DNA of 64,000 nucleotides, from NCBI GenBank assembly GCA_026874595.1, contig CM049307.1:26448362-26512361 (forward strand), read 5' to 3'. Below are positions 10,762 through 23,958 of the stretch, piece by piece. Numbering within the stretch: position 1 is the stretch's first letter; each line of letters opens with the position of its first letter. The position numbers and the translations under genes are program-made. The notes beneath the pieces are model-generated. The model did no database searches. It saw nothing but the letters and a program-made list of their open reading frames with translations, and had not been told where the DNA came from. The DNA is from Sipunculus nudus (Eukaryota; Annelida; Sipuncula; Golfingiida; Sipunculidae).

Positions 10762-11589
10762 TGTTACAGATATCTGTGTGCAGGGATTTTCCATGTGTTG
10801 TTGACATTTGGTTCGTGTAGCACACATAGCTCGTTGCCGTGGCAGCATCGCCTGGCCGAACCGAGCCGGCTCACGTGTGAACCCTGGCATGTATAGACAG
10901 AGCATTCTTTTTTCTAGATGTTTCCTGTAACGCATGTGTACTATGTATCATGTTGGATTCTTTTGATTTTTCGAGAAATGGAAAGTTTTAGGTTTGAGGT
11001 GAGAAGCTATAAATGGGGACTGTGTTTTAGAGCCGAGAGAGAGAGAGAAAGATGAGAGAATATTCCAGCGGACACAGAAGAGTGGGACCTTTTCCGATAC
11101 ATGCTGCAATTAGAGATTTTCTTCAAATTTATGACGAAATTTATATAATCTTCAGTTTGCCTTTCGGATCACTGCCAGGATTTCAGTTTTGGATAACAGT
11201 AGATTGATTTTGTAATTACATTGGACTGTTGTTCTCCGAGAAGATCTGTGTGAACTGTTCATCCGGCTTATACATTTTTAAGGACTTGTCGCTGTGACAG
11301 TGGTGATATCCAGGAACTGTGCACTTTGTTTATTTTACTGTGTGATTGTATTGATTTGCTGTTATACTGTTGTTATAGTGTATAACTTTATTGATTTAGT
11401 GTATTGTAATGTTAGGGTTGTTTTAAGAATAAATTTGTTATTTCTTAACAAAAAAACACTGACTTCTTTATTCATTCCCCTAGACATTTCACGCTGCCTA
11501 GTGTTACAGAATCTGATTTTTATTTATCTCTATAACAAAATTTAGGCCCGTCACGACTACGTGATCTGTTGATATTAGGTTCCGTCACA
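10762..11589 (+). mobile_element. Solo LTR of the Gmr1-like gypsy family (subfamily A)
   Basis: This 828-bp element begins TGTTACAGATATCTG and ends GGTTCCGTCACA. It is flanked by the 4-bp target duplication ATGT (10758-10761 and 11590-11593), so it is a complete solo LTR. It carries a TATA box (TATAAAT, 11008-11014) upstream of a GGGGACTGTGTTTTAGAG segment shared by sister copies, which probably marks the promoter/R start. An AATAAA polyadenylation signal lies near 11428. Its start resembles the LTR attached to the pol remnant at 42153. The 83-codon open frame inside is not a gene. Confidence 0.92.
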
Positions 11590-11593
11590 ATGT

Positions 11594-12872
11594 ATCTCAT
11601 GTATTCCAGTATGATTATATCTGACATTATGCAACGTTTTCACCAAGGCTTAATGCTCGAAAGTTGTGAAATATAGGTTAAATCATGGCTTGCAGCGTTT
11701 TTCAACACGACACAGATGGGCTTGCATGCTTGCCGTGTATGAACCAGGTGCGTCGCAAGTTTCTGGTGTTCAGCGGCTTGACACCCAAATTTTGATAAAT
11801 ATATGTTCAGGAGACATGTGTTTAACTGATTGATTGGATGTTGTCTGGCCACTAGTAGAGTGTGCCCAGCTGCACAGACCTGGGTATCTTGAACAGAATA
11901 AAATAGTGAACTGGATGTTTGTAATAGCCTTTCGTACTTAGTGGTACTCAATAAACCCACTCATAACATTTTGACCCAATAAATGATGTAGAAAAATCAC
12001 AACAATCATTACAAGCCTCTCCAACTTACGAGGGAGGCGTATCATAGTTTGATGGTCCGGTGTGACATGAACTGTCAAACATCACTTTAAGACTTAAATG
12101 TCAAATTTAGAGTTACTCTGGTCATGTCAGTAACTCATTCACTTTTATTTTCATGGAGATAAAACCATATATATTCAAGCATATACATACCACTTTGGGT
12201 TTGGTAATTTATCGGCAATTCACTTCAGAACGTTGGTGCCACAGCATGCGGGTACAAGTGAACATTAATAAGGTATATTTAATGTATTTTAATGTAAATC
12301 TACCGCGTGTGACAGTCTCGGTTCATTGTTAGGTTTACAGGATGGTCACATTTAAAATAAGCTGCTTTTCTGTGTTGAAAATACACATTAAGAGAGCTAA
12401 GGGGAAGCTGTTGGGCCAATATCTGTTATGGCTATAAAGATGAAGATGGCATGTGAATCTAGCCATTACATTTACATTTTTATAATTCATGTTTGTTTAT
12501 TTTTTTTTGTGTAAAGTGTGCCTTATATACAATTCAACAGTGTAAAGAAATTTATGCATTTAACACACAATATCTATTTAAAATTGAGATAAAAGTCATG
12601 GGTGCCCTATAATAACATTCTTCAGGTGTAATTAAGACAAGTAATCTATAGAGAAACGATAAATATAAATGCAACATACACATAAAACTAGGAATCTGAA
12701 ACCAAGACAGAAGAAGGGCCAGAGATAAATTGTGATTTTTTAAAAAAGATGGGTAATGGATTTCCACATTGATTGATAAACCATTATATGTCACTATGAT
12801 TTGATTCCAAATATAGAAAAATACAAATGTAGTTTATAGTTAATGGTAATTTTAGTGGACTCAGTCACATAT
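11594..12872. other. No supported feature
   Basis: AT-rich spacer between two solo LTRs in the same orientation. Because each LTR has its own distinct target duplication, this spacer is host sequence and not the inside of one retrotransposon. Confidence 0.6.
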
Positions 12873-12876
12873 GTAC

Positions 12877-13654
12877 TGTTACAGGTGCTCTTTTTATTGT
12901 GTGACACGGGCGTTACTCGTGTTGTTGTTACATTTTATGTTTAATCCGTACTGGTTGAACTCTCGTTGTCATGTGAGCCTTGGGTTTTCACGCCTGGTCG
13001 TGGGTCACGTGATGAGCTTGGTGTGTAATGACACACGGCTATGTCTTCTCGATAATTCCTGAAGCGCGTGTTGTGCAAGAACTTATAGACTGTTCGAGAA
13101 GTAGAAAATTCCCGGCTTTGGGTGTGAAGGTATATAAAGGGGCTGTTTTTTAGAACCAGAGAGCAGACAGCAGAGCAGATTCCAGCGGACGCAGAAGCGT
13201 GTGTCAGATTCTAAGACCTTATCCGACGTATGCGGCAATTAGACATTTTCAAAGACTTTCTCCTGGATTTTATGCATTTGCACTTCAGTTTACTTTCTGG
13301 ATGTTACAGGAGCTTTGCACTGGACCGTCATTCTCCGAGAGTTTACATTTAAAGGACTTATTGTGGTGACGGTATTGGTATCCAGGTATTGTATCATTAT
13401 CTTTCTGTGTGATTATATTGACTTGTTGCTATGACGCTGTTTTACTGTATAGTTGTATTAATTTAGTGTATTGTATTGTTAGGGTTGTTTTAAGAATAAA
13501 TTATAGTTATTTGTTAACAAAAAACCACTGACTTCTTTATTCATTCCCCTAGGCATTTCACGCCTAGTGTTACAGAATCTGATTTTTTTTATCTCCATTA
13601 CAAAATTTGTGTTCATCACGCATACGTGATCTGTTTATATTAGGTTCCGTAACA
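12877..13654 (+). mobile_element. Solo LTR of the Gmr1-like gypsy family (subfamily B)
   Basis: About 778 bp, from TGTTACAGGTGCTC to GGTTCCGTAACA, flanked by the 4-bp duplication GTAC (12873-12876 and 13655-13658). TATATAAAG at about 13131-13139 is the likely TATA box, followed by the family's GGGGCTGTTTTTTAGA segment. AATAAATTATAG near 13495 supplies the polyadenylation signal. The first ~150 bp (ACACGGGCGTTACTCGTG) differ from subfamily A, while the 3' half is closely shared. Confidence 0.92.
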
Positions 13655-13658
13655 GTAC

Positions 13659-15413
13659 ATTCAGCCTCCCCCTACTGCATTATATGAAAATGAAGAGTAA
13701 TGACACCAAGACGTGCACTGAATTTCAACTTGGATACCAATTATTCATAATTATACGGCAACATTATTTAAACATAAATATAGGACCACCACCTAAGTGT
13801 AGTTTTTTGTAAGGTTAGATGACTTATATATAATCTTAGCTTCATATTTCTGAGTTTCATTTTCATAATTTAGTAGTATAATTTCAATGCAGGCATTCAA
13901 AAACCGTAAACATTGGAAAGATGTGAAACCTAATATGTATTGCCCAACCAAGTGGATAAATATTGATGTATAAGTATAGTACACTTTGCCAGCGATAATT
14001 CAAACAAAATCAAATTTGTACAATCAATGATTTATATATATATATTACAATACTTTCAATTAAATAAAGGAAAACGAGCTTTCAGTTTAAAAGGTATGAT
14101 TGGGTAAATTTCTTTTTGACCTCGTGCTGACTTTGTTTTACTGACTAAACAGCATGGCTGAAAATTTTAGAGCCATGGTTCCTATTTACTGAAAAGTTTA
14201 AAACAATGATTGATGGGTCGAGGCATGGATTGATCGACTGATTGGTATTTACGTAATATTTCGTTTTACTTTTAGCCGAAACATATAGACCTTATATTTT
14301 GCGTTAACGTGCAAAATGAACATAGCACAAAATATATCAAGCTTATCAAATAAAGACGGACCTATATCAATTATAACAATGGGAAATAATCAAATTATGT
14401 CTGAAGCGATCGGCGCCAGTCACATAAGTATGTAAATAATTAAAGCCACAAATATATTTGAATTTATCTGGACTTCATATACAAGAGATGTATTTGAAGT
14501 CGATCCGTCGGTAGTTAACGTGAAGACAGATCAGTTCCGCGTTTATTTCTTTGTCAATGTGGACTAAAAAGACAGGACAAGGTACTCATCTGTGCTAAAC
14601 GTTTTTCTCTGGCATTTCGTGAATGAGGAAATGAATAGTGGGAAACGGCATTATTGATGCACGTTAACGCAAGATTACACGCAAATTGTCAATCACACAA
14701 TTATTTTGAAGAACCCGTAGAAAAAAATGTCAAAATGCTGTAATGAAGTTGTGCTGAATATGAGCATTCTTGTACTCGTATAATGTTCCTATGTATTCAC
14801 CGAAATTAAGTGAACCTATACATAACAAGTATTAACCCTGAGTTGCGATTTAGAGGTCTGTCTGACATTTTTATTTGATTCTTCCAATAAGTGCGTGGTG
14901 TGTTGGACCCTGTGTGATATATGTGAGCGGGGTCAACGGCAGCAGATATCTATACGTTCTCTCCCAATCTGTTTATTTTAGTATTTAGCTCCAGGGATAC
15001 AACGGTAACTGCCATAATTCAGATCTTGGTATTTGTTCTGTGGAAATATAAGACTATGTAATACTATCCTACTTTATCTGAATACCTGTAAGATGTTATA
15101 AAAATATGCATCCTCAATACTATATGTTATATACTACTACAACTACTACTACTGCTAATAATAATAAATTTAATAATAATTATAATAATAATAATAATTA
15201 TTATAATAATAATAATAACTATTAAAAAGATAAAAATAATAAAAATTTGTTTCATATACCATAACCTCCAGAGCAAATGGTGAACATTGATACATTGTTG
15301 TAAATAAGTTCAAATTAAATCGGCATATTAAAAAAAAAAAACAGAAAAATATTTGTTACTCAAGAGAATCATATAACTTGAGTTTCAAGACTTTATAGAC
15401 CACAAGAACGATA
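13659..15413. other. No supported gene; TAA/TAC microsatellite
   Basis: AT-rich. A trinucleotide region of TAC/TAA/TTA units lies at about 15130-15230. No coding evidence. Confidence 0.5.
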
Positions 15414-15882
15414 ACACTTTTTGAACAACTGACCTTTGTGGCTCAGGGGTAGAGCACAGGAATCAAAGCCGGCACTCGAATCTCAGCCAAGGCGGTAAAA
15501 TATTTCATGGTCGGCCCCCACTCATGGTGAAAGCTCTGCAGGCTTAATGGGAAGGCCGCGTGCACAACGGCCGTGTTTCACTCACAAACGGGTGCGCCTT
15601 TCGGGGGTTCTTCGATGGTATGACCCAGCAATGGGGTGGATTACGCACCAAGGGCAGGTGCAAAAGTCACCGGGCCTGGTTGACGCCAAGATATAAAATG
15701 AGAGGAAGTGTGTGATATTGCCCTGTCACGTAGTCCGAAACCGGAATGTATTCCTGCAGATGTACTTGTACGTAGTTACGTTAGCGTTAAAAAATGGAGG
15801 CGGTTACCTTCACCCAAAAAATTAAAAAAAATTAAAAAAAGATAAAAAAATAAATAAAAAAAGACACTCTTTGAACAAATGA
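15414..15882 (+). mobile_element. Full-length tRNA-derived SINE with target duplications
   Basis: The body (15433-15863) starts with a tRNA-like head: an A box in TGGCTCAGGGG (15439-15449) and a B box in ACTCGAATC (15474-15482). A GC-rich central part follows (CTGCAGGCTTAATGGGAAGG, ACAACGGCCGTGTTT, TGCGCCTTTCGGGGGTTC), then an A-rich tail. Imperfect 19-bp duplications flank it (15414-15432 and 15864-15882, two mismatches), as expected for LINE-mediated insertion. The central part is strongly shared with the copy at 43.3 kb. The A-rich tail explains the minus-strand open frame here, which is not a gene. Confidence 0.88.
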
Positions 15883-17693
15883 GATTACAGCTCAGATTTA
15901 ACAGATGAAACCAAATATAATGATCGCAGTTCCTGTGGTCATTACAAAGTACAGGACCAGAGACACCACAAGCTCGTGTACGTGCTCGTGACAGATGACC
16001 TTGTGAATGAAAATTCATGCTACGGTCAAATGAGTTGTCGCAGACAGAATGGAATATTTTTCATGCCTGGATTTTTAACTTGATCCTCTGACAAAATGGC
16101 AGCCTATGAAGAGCATGGAGCACAGGTGTGATGTGTTCAAGTAACAACGAGCCCTAAAACTTTCTTTAAGTGCTGGAAACATAATATTGACGATTTGTGA
16201 GAAACGGGATGAACAGCTGTACAGGTTCTCTATAAATATCGAGATTTAAAAAAAAAACTGGGAATTGTGGATGATATCTGACAGCTAAACAGTACCCAGT
16301 CAGATACCATGAATGTTAAACAGACATAAAGAACAGTGATTTCTCTCTGACATATTATGGTATTTGCCAATATTTCGATCTATGACCGTTTGTTTACTCC
16401 TGAAACAAAAATGGAAATAAACTTGAAAAGGTAAGCTTATACACCATCTTGTGGCCGCGCTGCGCAACTTCCTAAATCAAGACTTAATTTTCAAGCTTCT
16501 ATCCGGTGTTTACTTTCCAGCTTCCAACTGTTGTTTCTTCTTTCATATTCCACTTGCATGTTAATGAGTTGTCGCGCAAGATTTTGTTACTCCAAACACG
16601 CGCGCGTTTACTATGTCTAATGAACCATGACGTCAATTTGTCTTGACGGTGGGGGGCCCGGGGGATGACTCGCAGACACAACCACCATGCCACACAACCA
16701 CACACACACCATCAGACACATACACATGTCTGCACGACACATTTCAAATATATTACAATTAAGTACAAGGTTGAAAAAAAAAACCTTGTTTAGAAAATAA
16801 GTTATGCTTCAAGTATAGGTAAATTCTAAACCGGGTTTAGAGATACGTGTATTATATAGCATAGTAAACTCATATAATATATGGAACCAAAGTAAATATT
16901 TCTAACTATCAATATATTTCATATCCAATGAATAAATATTATTCTCTGAATAGCAGGGGAAATGAATACATTGACCATCTTCCAACCCTACCCACCTTGC
17001 TAAAAAGTGGGAGTGATATATACCCTAAATGCACGCTTCTGCTACCGAGACACAGAACCATAACACGTATAAAACATTTGGAGATAGCAAGTCCGAGTGC
17101 TTTGATGGTTTGCTGTGGAGCCTTTGCATTTAGCCAGAATGAGATAAACTCATATTATTAACAATGAGTCGTCATACCCCCAGCGATCATTTGGTCTAAT
17201 GTATGTCAACACCGTTTGTGGTATGTTGTTTCTGTCCCGCCGATTCTAACACACTCTGCAAGGGTCATCCGCGTATAAAATAAATCCAATAGTGCACCAC
17301 AAACTGTTCTTTAAAAATTCCCTCATACCTTAATGGGAAATACTGAAGTCATTCTTTTATTCTCAGTCACGGTTGTGGGCGGAAATGCAATGTTGTTGCG
17401 AATGGAATATCTATTTCTTAACTGAACGATCTCCTTGCAGTGTTGTTTATTGCGAGTGGGATATTTATTTCTAATGACTAGCTCACCCAGCGGCTTGCCG
17501 TGGGTTTTCGAGACCGTACGGTCACCGTGTGTTTATTTTATTCCAAGTTGTTTGCACTCACATGCTTTACGGCGAAAGAGCCAAAGCATTCACATTGGTT
17601 AAAGCTGACTATTCTAATGACTATTTTTCACCTTTGAATTAAGACCACTTTTAGCCAGTCCCACGGGTGGTCTTATTACTCAAGTTCAAATAT

Positions 17694-17696
<3 letters not shown>
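15883..17696. other. No supported feature
   Basis: AT-rich to mixed sequence. A CA-rich run lies at about 16675-16735. Short open frames have no recognisable domain. Confidence 0.45.

Positions 17697-17745
<49 letters not shown>
17697..17745. repeat. (AT)n microsatellite
   Basis: About 23 TA units. The minus-strand open frame through it owes its length to the repeat. Confidence 0.95.
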
Positions 17746-17747
<2 letters not shown>

Positions 17748-18470
17748 TCACGTATACTCCTTTCATTCACAAACAGAATGACTCGATGTCTTAAACCATT
17801 TCTATATTTAAAATAAAACGGTTTAGGAAAATAATGATCACAGACAAATAAATGAAAATAGAAATAATACATCCTTAATATTTTAACGCTTTGTCTGCTG
17901 TAAAATATTTTCAATGCAGTAATACATTTAATAAATCGTTTAATCCATAACAGTAAATGATCGAAACGCTTCACAATCATCATTATACAAAAAAGGCCCT
18001 TTTTATATGCTTCATAAGAATAAATTATTCAATATTTAATAGACAATGATACAGACAATGATAACATTTAAAAAAACACTTATGAAAATAATTACAGATA
18101 TACGTTGAAGGCATTAACATTTCACTAACATGCATATGCCTTACATTATTAGTCTCAATAAAACATGTCATGAACATATGCGGTTTTTGTTTTCGGTTAA
18201 TGTCTGAGTGATAGGTGGTTTCTGTCGTGCACCAGGGAGACCATTCTATATCGGACCAACACCAATGAACACTTGATCGGACACCTTGTACATTTTATGT
18301 CCTATTTGCATTTTCTTTGTGATTCATGTTACACATTTCCCCCTAAAGGCTTACAGGACATTATTGTAGGACATTGGCCCCCTACTAGGCTACTTCATGT
18401 CCATGCATGCAATATGATACTAAGATAGTAATAAACAAAAGCTGTTACGACTGTTTCATCACCCAGAATG
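17746..18470. other. No supported feature
   Basis: AT-rich sequence between the microsatellite and a minus-strand solo LTR. Confidence 0.5.
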
Positions 18471-18474
18471 ATAT

Positions 18475-19291
18475 TGTTACAGAACCTAATATAAACAGAT
18501 CACGTATGCGTGATGAACACAAATTTTGTAATGGAGATAAAAACAAATCAGATTCTGTAACACTGGGCAGCATGAAATGTCTAGGGGAATGAATAAAGAA
18601 GTCAGTGTTTTTTTGTTAACAAATAACTATAATTTATTCTTAAAACAACCCTAACAATACAATACACTAAACCGATACAATTATACAGTAAAACAGCGGT
18701 ATAGCAACAAGTCAATACAATCACACAGAAAATAATGTGCGCAGTACCTGGATACCAATACCGTCACCACGATAAGTTCTTTAAATGTATCCTGTCGGAG
18801 AATGACAGTCCAGTGGAAAGTTCTTGCAACAACCCAGAAAGTAAACTGAAGTCCAAATGCATAAAATCCAGGAGAGAGTCTTAGAACATCTATAATTGCC
18901 GCATTCGTCGGATAAGGTCCTAGAATCTGACACACGCTTCTGCGTCCGCTGGAATCTGCTCTGCTGTTCTCTCTGCCCTTTCGTTCTAAAACACACCCCT
19001 TTATATACCTCCACACCTCAAGCCGAGAATTTTCCACTTCTCGAACAGTCTATAAGATCTTGCACAACACAGTCTACACGCGTTTCAGGAATTCTACAGA
19101 AAAACATCGCTGTGTATCTCCACCTACCAGGCTCATCACGTGACCCACGATCAAGCGTGAAACCCAAGGCTAAACATGACAACGAGAGTTCAACCAGTAC
19201 GGATTAAACATAGAATGTAATACGCGGCCAGACACGAGTGCCACAACAGGAGTTACGCCCGTGTCACACAATAAAAAGAGCAACTGTAACA
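18475..19291 (-). mobile_element. Solo LTR of the Gmr1-like gypsy family (subfamily B), minus strand
   Basis: 817 bp, with TGTTACAGAACC at the left (the 3' end on the minus strand) and CTGTAACA at the right. It is flanked by the 4-bp duplication ATAT (18471-18474 and 19292-19295). The minus-strand TATA box is at about 19000-19007, and the polyadenylation signal is the reverse of TTTATT near 18643. The overlapping minus-strand open frames of 118 and 77 codons are translations of the LTR and are not genes. Confidence 0.92.
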
Positions 19292-19295
19292 ATAT

Positions 19296-20045
19296 ATACT
19301 AAATGTACCAAATATATGCTAAATATTTGATTCTAGCATGGATCCTCTTAAAAGTCTATTATTTCTCTAAATCCAAATTACTTTCCAAAGTAAGATAATC
19401 TCCTTAGTGTCACCTTCTTAAACGATCAGGCAAATTATTTAACCCCTCCTCTGTCTACATGGTTTAATGGTAAGTAAATATTGCTACCATATTATTATTC
19501 ATTTAAATGTTACATTATGTACACATTGGATACCATTTTAAATTCTTAAAGATTCCATACAAATACATAAATTATTACCAATATCACCATTACAATCTTG
19601 CCATGAATAGTCTGTTGCTACTTTTTTTTAGATTGCTCAATAATAAAGTTATTTTGCTGTGTACTATATACCATCCAATAATCCAATTTAGTTCGTATCC
19701 CGAAACATCTGAACCATTATCATGACGAACAGATGCTGCTTTTATGAACTGCCTCCACACGATGATAATTTCTATACTCTACACATGGTACCCTGGGCGA
19801 TTAAATGGATTAAATATACCATAAAAAAAATGGAATAAACCAGTCTGTTCCATTTTTTACCTGGTTGTTTTGCGTTTTGTTTCTTGGGGTGATTTAAATG
19901 ATACATAATATATGTGCCTCCTTGTGTTCAGTCCTCTTGCATTTGGTCTTAACAAATATATTTGATTATGTTTTTTTTTTATATTTTACCTCATGTGTGT
20001 GTTCTCACGACTGTTTAAATGATAGATTACTTTTATTTCCTACAT
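19296..20045. other. No supported feature
   Basis: AT-rich sequence with short unremarkable open frames. Confidence 0.5.
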
Positions 20046-20215
20046 CCACTCACGCACAGTGCCGAGACCTCACAATTTGAGGCCTAACAATCCAATACTT
20101 CACAAACCGATACCCCACAAGCCGGTACCTTACAATCCAGTACCTCACAGCCCAATATCTCACAATCCAATACCTCACACTCCTTTCCTCAAAAACCTCA
20201 CCAACCGAGTGCAAA
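20046..20215. repeat. Degenerate ~18-bp minisatellite
   Basis: Around eight imperfect units of the form CCAATACCTCACAA follow one another, with variants such as CCGGTACCTTACAA and CCAGTACCTCACAG. It ends near CCTCACCAACCGAG. Confidence 0.75.
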
Positions 20216-23072
20216 CCGAGACCTAAAATAAAGAAGGGCTAGCAATCTGAGAATTCAAATCCAGATCGAAGGTTCACAGTGCACAGATTAAAGTAGCCCT
20301 AAAACTCAGGAATCTGACCCATAGGAGGCCATAAGACTCGGTAGTCCAATTTTACATGCAGCATGCAGTTTGTGTTTATTTTTTTTTCTAAAGACCACAA
20401 ATTACGTAACTATGATATGCATTTATGTGCTATGAGCTGTCAAATCAGTGTCGCGTCATGGTCCATGGGCCACTGTTTTATTTAGACATAAAGCTCACTC
20501 AAAAGTCATAGAAAAAAACTAGGTTTAAGATAAAAGTGCATTTATTATAATACAGCACAATTACTCTGTCTGTTTACACAATCGGTTCCCTGTCGGTCGT
20601 AATTATGAATAATAAACAAACCCACATACATCTAGGAGTCGTACAATGCCTGCATGTGCAAACTATCGGCGCCTTTGATCTGTAAACTGGCCTCTTTGAT
20701 ACATATCCAGCTCTCGTCACTTGAGCACAGTTTTCACATTCCATGGTGTCTATGGCGTCTGACATCAAAGGACTCAGGTCGACACTCATTTACCTCACAC
20801 ATGAATCGTTGATCAAGTCTTAATAGACGTAATCAATTAAATAATTAAAAAAAAGCTTACTAATTTTACATTGTTGAGCCAACTTGCTTGATACAACTTT
20901 TCATATGAAAGAGTATGAGACCCAGATGAAATACTAAATTATTGTTTATGACATCGAAACTGTATAAATATGTATGTCTTTGGCGAGAAAAATAGATACT
21001 TCTATTTCCCGTCACTAGAAGAAACGAATGAAATAACACTATAGCCTGTATCTAACATCATGTTGAGTTTATTTGAGGATTGGGGTTTATAAGTTCATAA
21101 CATAATTATGGCATCGGTGTATACCCAAACCTTTGATAAATCCCCTTTAACTTTGCCCCTCTTGTGACACTTACCTATAAACATGCTAATACTGACACAC
21201 TACAAAACCTTGCCGACATATTAAACTTTATCCAGGATAAGACCCTGATCAATGTTAATGTGAACAATGTCCAAGGAATCTATCTGTTATTCTCTGTAGT
21301 TGTGGATCACTTTTTATTGGGCTGATATATGGAGAAGCAAATCGGAAAACCATGGCAGAGAGACCGCGATTCTGCTTTACGACATAAATTATACACTAGA
21401 AATTTGCATTCAGAGAGCGCAGACCTCCGCCAAGGCTGCTCATTTCCCCAATATGGCATAGTCAGAATTGCAGCATTTTCCCTTTTAAAAATTCCTGGAT
21501 CCAGAGGATGAGACGGATCAACCCCAATATTTAATCAATATTTACCTGTTTCATTGCTGAGCTATCCGCAAAGCTATCATCCGTTAATAATATTTGAGTA
21601 ATGTTGTCACAGACAGACAAAAATAGTAAAGGTCATGGTTCCTTTGTAAGTCAGGTTACACCTCTAAATATTATCAATGTACAAAAAGATTTTAAAATGG
21701 ATCCATCAAATATTTTATCCTGCTCGTAAGGGTTGTCAATGTAAAGATGCTGAATCAATGGTATCCCCGCAGATCAAAAGTTCAGGTCTCTTGGGATACA
21801 ATAACCTAAATTCTGGTTCATTCGCACTCCCAAAGCTCTCATTGAAGTAAGTATATCGTAATATTAGAAACCACCAAAAGCAGATGGTTGTTAGGCTTTA
21901 TGAAATTACAGTTACTATCTTTACAACTAATGCTAATATTTAAAAAACACTCTTACATGATTACTGACATGAGTTCTGCCTGAAAATCATGTCTATGACC
22001 TCATAGTAACTTCGGTTCAGTGATATAAACTGTTCTTAGAAATAGCATTATATAGAATGATAAAACATACAATACGCTTGCTTATGATACAGTGAACGGA
22101 AAAGTTATACATAAACATAATTACATTAATATTAAATATAACATATCATGTAATAATCATAACATGTATATAAAATGCACCAGCCCTATGTGCAAATAAA
22201 AAATCACCCGTCAGTGAATTAATTATACATTCACGACTAAAATATGCATCAGATGACTTTAAAGGATACACTTAAGAATAAACAAAGCATAACAAGAATT
22301 AACTCTGCACATGGCGATTTATAAAAAGAGAAACATTTGAATATTAAAAAAATATAATTCAGTTTCGCCTTATATCTATAAAAACTAAAACTTTAAGGAA
22401 AAGGTTTTACCATTCGCTTAAGTGTGGGTAATGATATTAAAGACCTGATTTCGTTAAGTTCCAAACAGAATGGCCGATATGAAGCTAATTTTTGGTTAAC
22501 TCATTTCTCGGTTTCGGCACTCTTGCCGGAGACCTAGTAGTAAAATTGTGCGTATATATATGGTAAACAAACCTAAAATTATTTGGATTGAATATGCGCA
22601 TTTGATGGATATGTTAATTCATAAGAATGGATATAAAATATTTACATCTTTAAAAAAAAGCAACTGTAGATGTTTCAATAGGGTGCGATCAAAACAGCTA
22701 CAGTTCTAACAAGTCGAGAATCCAAATCGGTTACATCTAATACTAAACTGCCTTTCAATTGAATAATTTCATTTAATTATTTGAGATTTAAGTAAAGAAA
22801 AAGTTATAGCTACCTCTTACCTCGATTTATTAGGTAAAACAAACCTGAGTGCTCTCCACATTTGATTGTGTTACCTTTATTTACGTCAATTGTATTGTGA
22901 AAGTAAATTTTTGTTTTATTGTTTTATTTTGGTGTTACCAAGATTTCTTACTGCTCTGTATTTACATAAATGAGCCTTGGTCTTATGTATACATGCTTTT
23001 TTGACATACGAAATTCGATTTATAATTTTCTTTATTATTTTAATTTTGTATATTCTGAATGTTTACTCTAAG
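20216..23072. other. No firm gene; weak first-exon candidate on the minus strand at 20574-20789
   Basis: The 71-codon minus-strand frame begins with ATG at 20789 and is GC-richer than its flanks. It carries cysteine pairs in the words CENC and CTCRHC. A GTATGT that could act as a donor follows the codons for PRCM. No homology is recognised and the start context is weak. The rest is AT-rich and featureless. Confidence 0.3.
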
Positions 23073-23073
23073 A

Positions 23074-23958
23074 AAAAAAAGGGTTCTTGATGGTTCTTTT
23101 AAGAACCCACCTGGTTCTGAAAGGAACCATGGTTCTTTCTGGAACTCTTTTCTCCTTGAAAAGATTCCATCTGGCACTTGGAGGCTCGTGTCATGACCAT
23201 AACCATAACTCCAGATGAAACCTGTGTTTTGATCGGATGTCCCGATGATTAGCACGCGGCAATTATTTGGACTAATGAGGTCAACTATTCAACGATCGGA
23301 TGTGTTGGTCTCCCGAGATATCAAAAGAGGATAATATAGTACGTTATATTAGGTAAGACCTTTGTTTATATATATTCGCATTCTATACTCGTTTCGAGGG
23401 GATTAAGACTCGGTGAACGATTCCAAGAGAACTGAATTTAGAAGTATTAATTTTGAGAAACGACTCGGAAATGTGTGAGGTGTTCATAATCATATTATTA
23501 AGGTGAATACATATGCTGATGCTTTTTTTACCATTGCACATTTTACACAGGCGGACCTTTACAACTAAATAAAATATGTCTTCCTTAACAAATGTTTTTT
23601 TTTTTTCATTCAACTGGGGTTTGGGGATATGTCATATTGACAGGAGATAAGTATAAATATGATTTTCAGCTATATCCTTGCAGTTTCTTACTATCTATGA
23701 GAAAAGTTTTTTTTTTTAATAATTTTTCATATTATCTGTCAAAACTGTATCCCTTAAATATGGACACATGACGAGATTAATTTATCCTTGAATTCTTAAA
23801 CGTATGATATTACATCCTCGACTGTTTTCTGAAATAAACCTGCATTGAGGTTTCTATAAAGAATCCTATACATGGGTCCATCAAGAACCTTTCAAGGTTC
23901 CCAATTTACTCCATCGTGAAGAACCTTTTAGGCTCTAGCTGGAACCTTTTTTGGAGGC
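23074..23958. mobile_element. Possible GGTTCTT inverted-repeat element
   Basis: The left part (23080-23145) and right part (23872-23952) are dense in GGTTC / GAACC words and face each other. GGTTCTTGATGG (23082-23093) is the exact reverse complement of CCATCAAGAACC (23878-23889), and both outer ends run into A/T homopolymer. This fits a non-autonomous DNA element of about 0.88 kb. No target duplication was confirmed and the interior has no coding evidence. Confidence 0.4.

Noticed and set aside
10762..13654. LTR pair of a single short element (11590-12876 as its interior)
   Set aside because: The two LTRs carry different 4-bp target duplications and belong to different U3 subfamilies.
15433..15505. 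tRNA gene on the plus strand
   Set aside because: The head has A and B boxes but no proper acceptor stem, and it continues into a SINE body shared with another locus.
18681..19037. 118-codon minus-strand frame resembling a small protein
   Set aside because: Lies wholly inside a solo LTR; related frames appear in sister LTRs.
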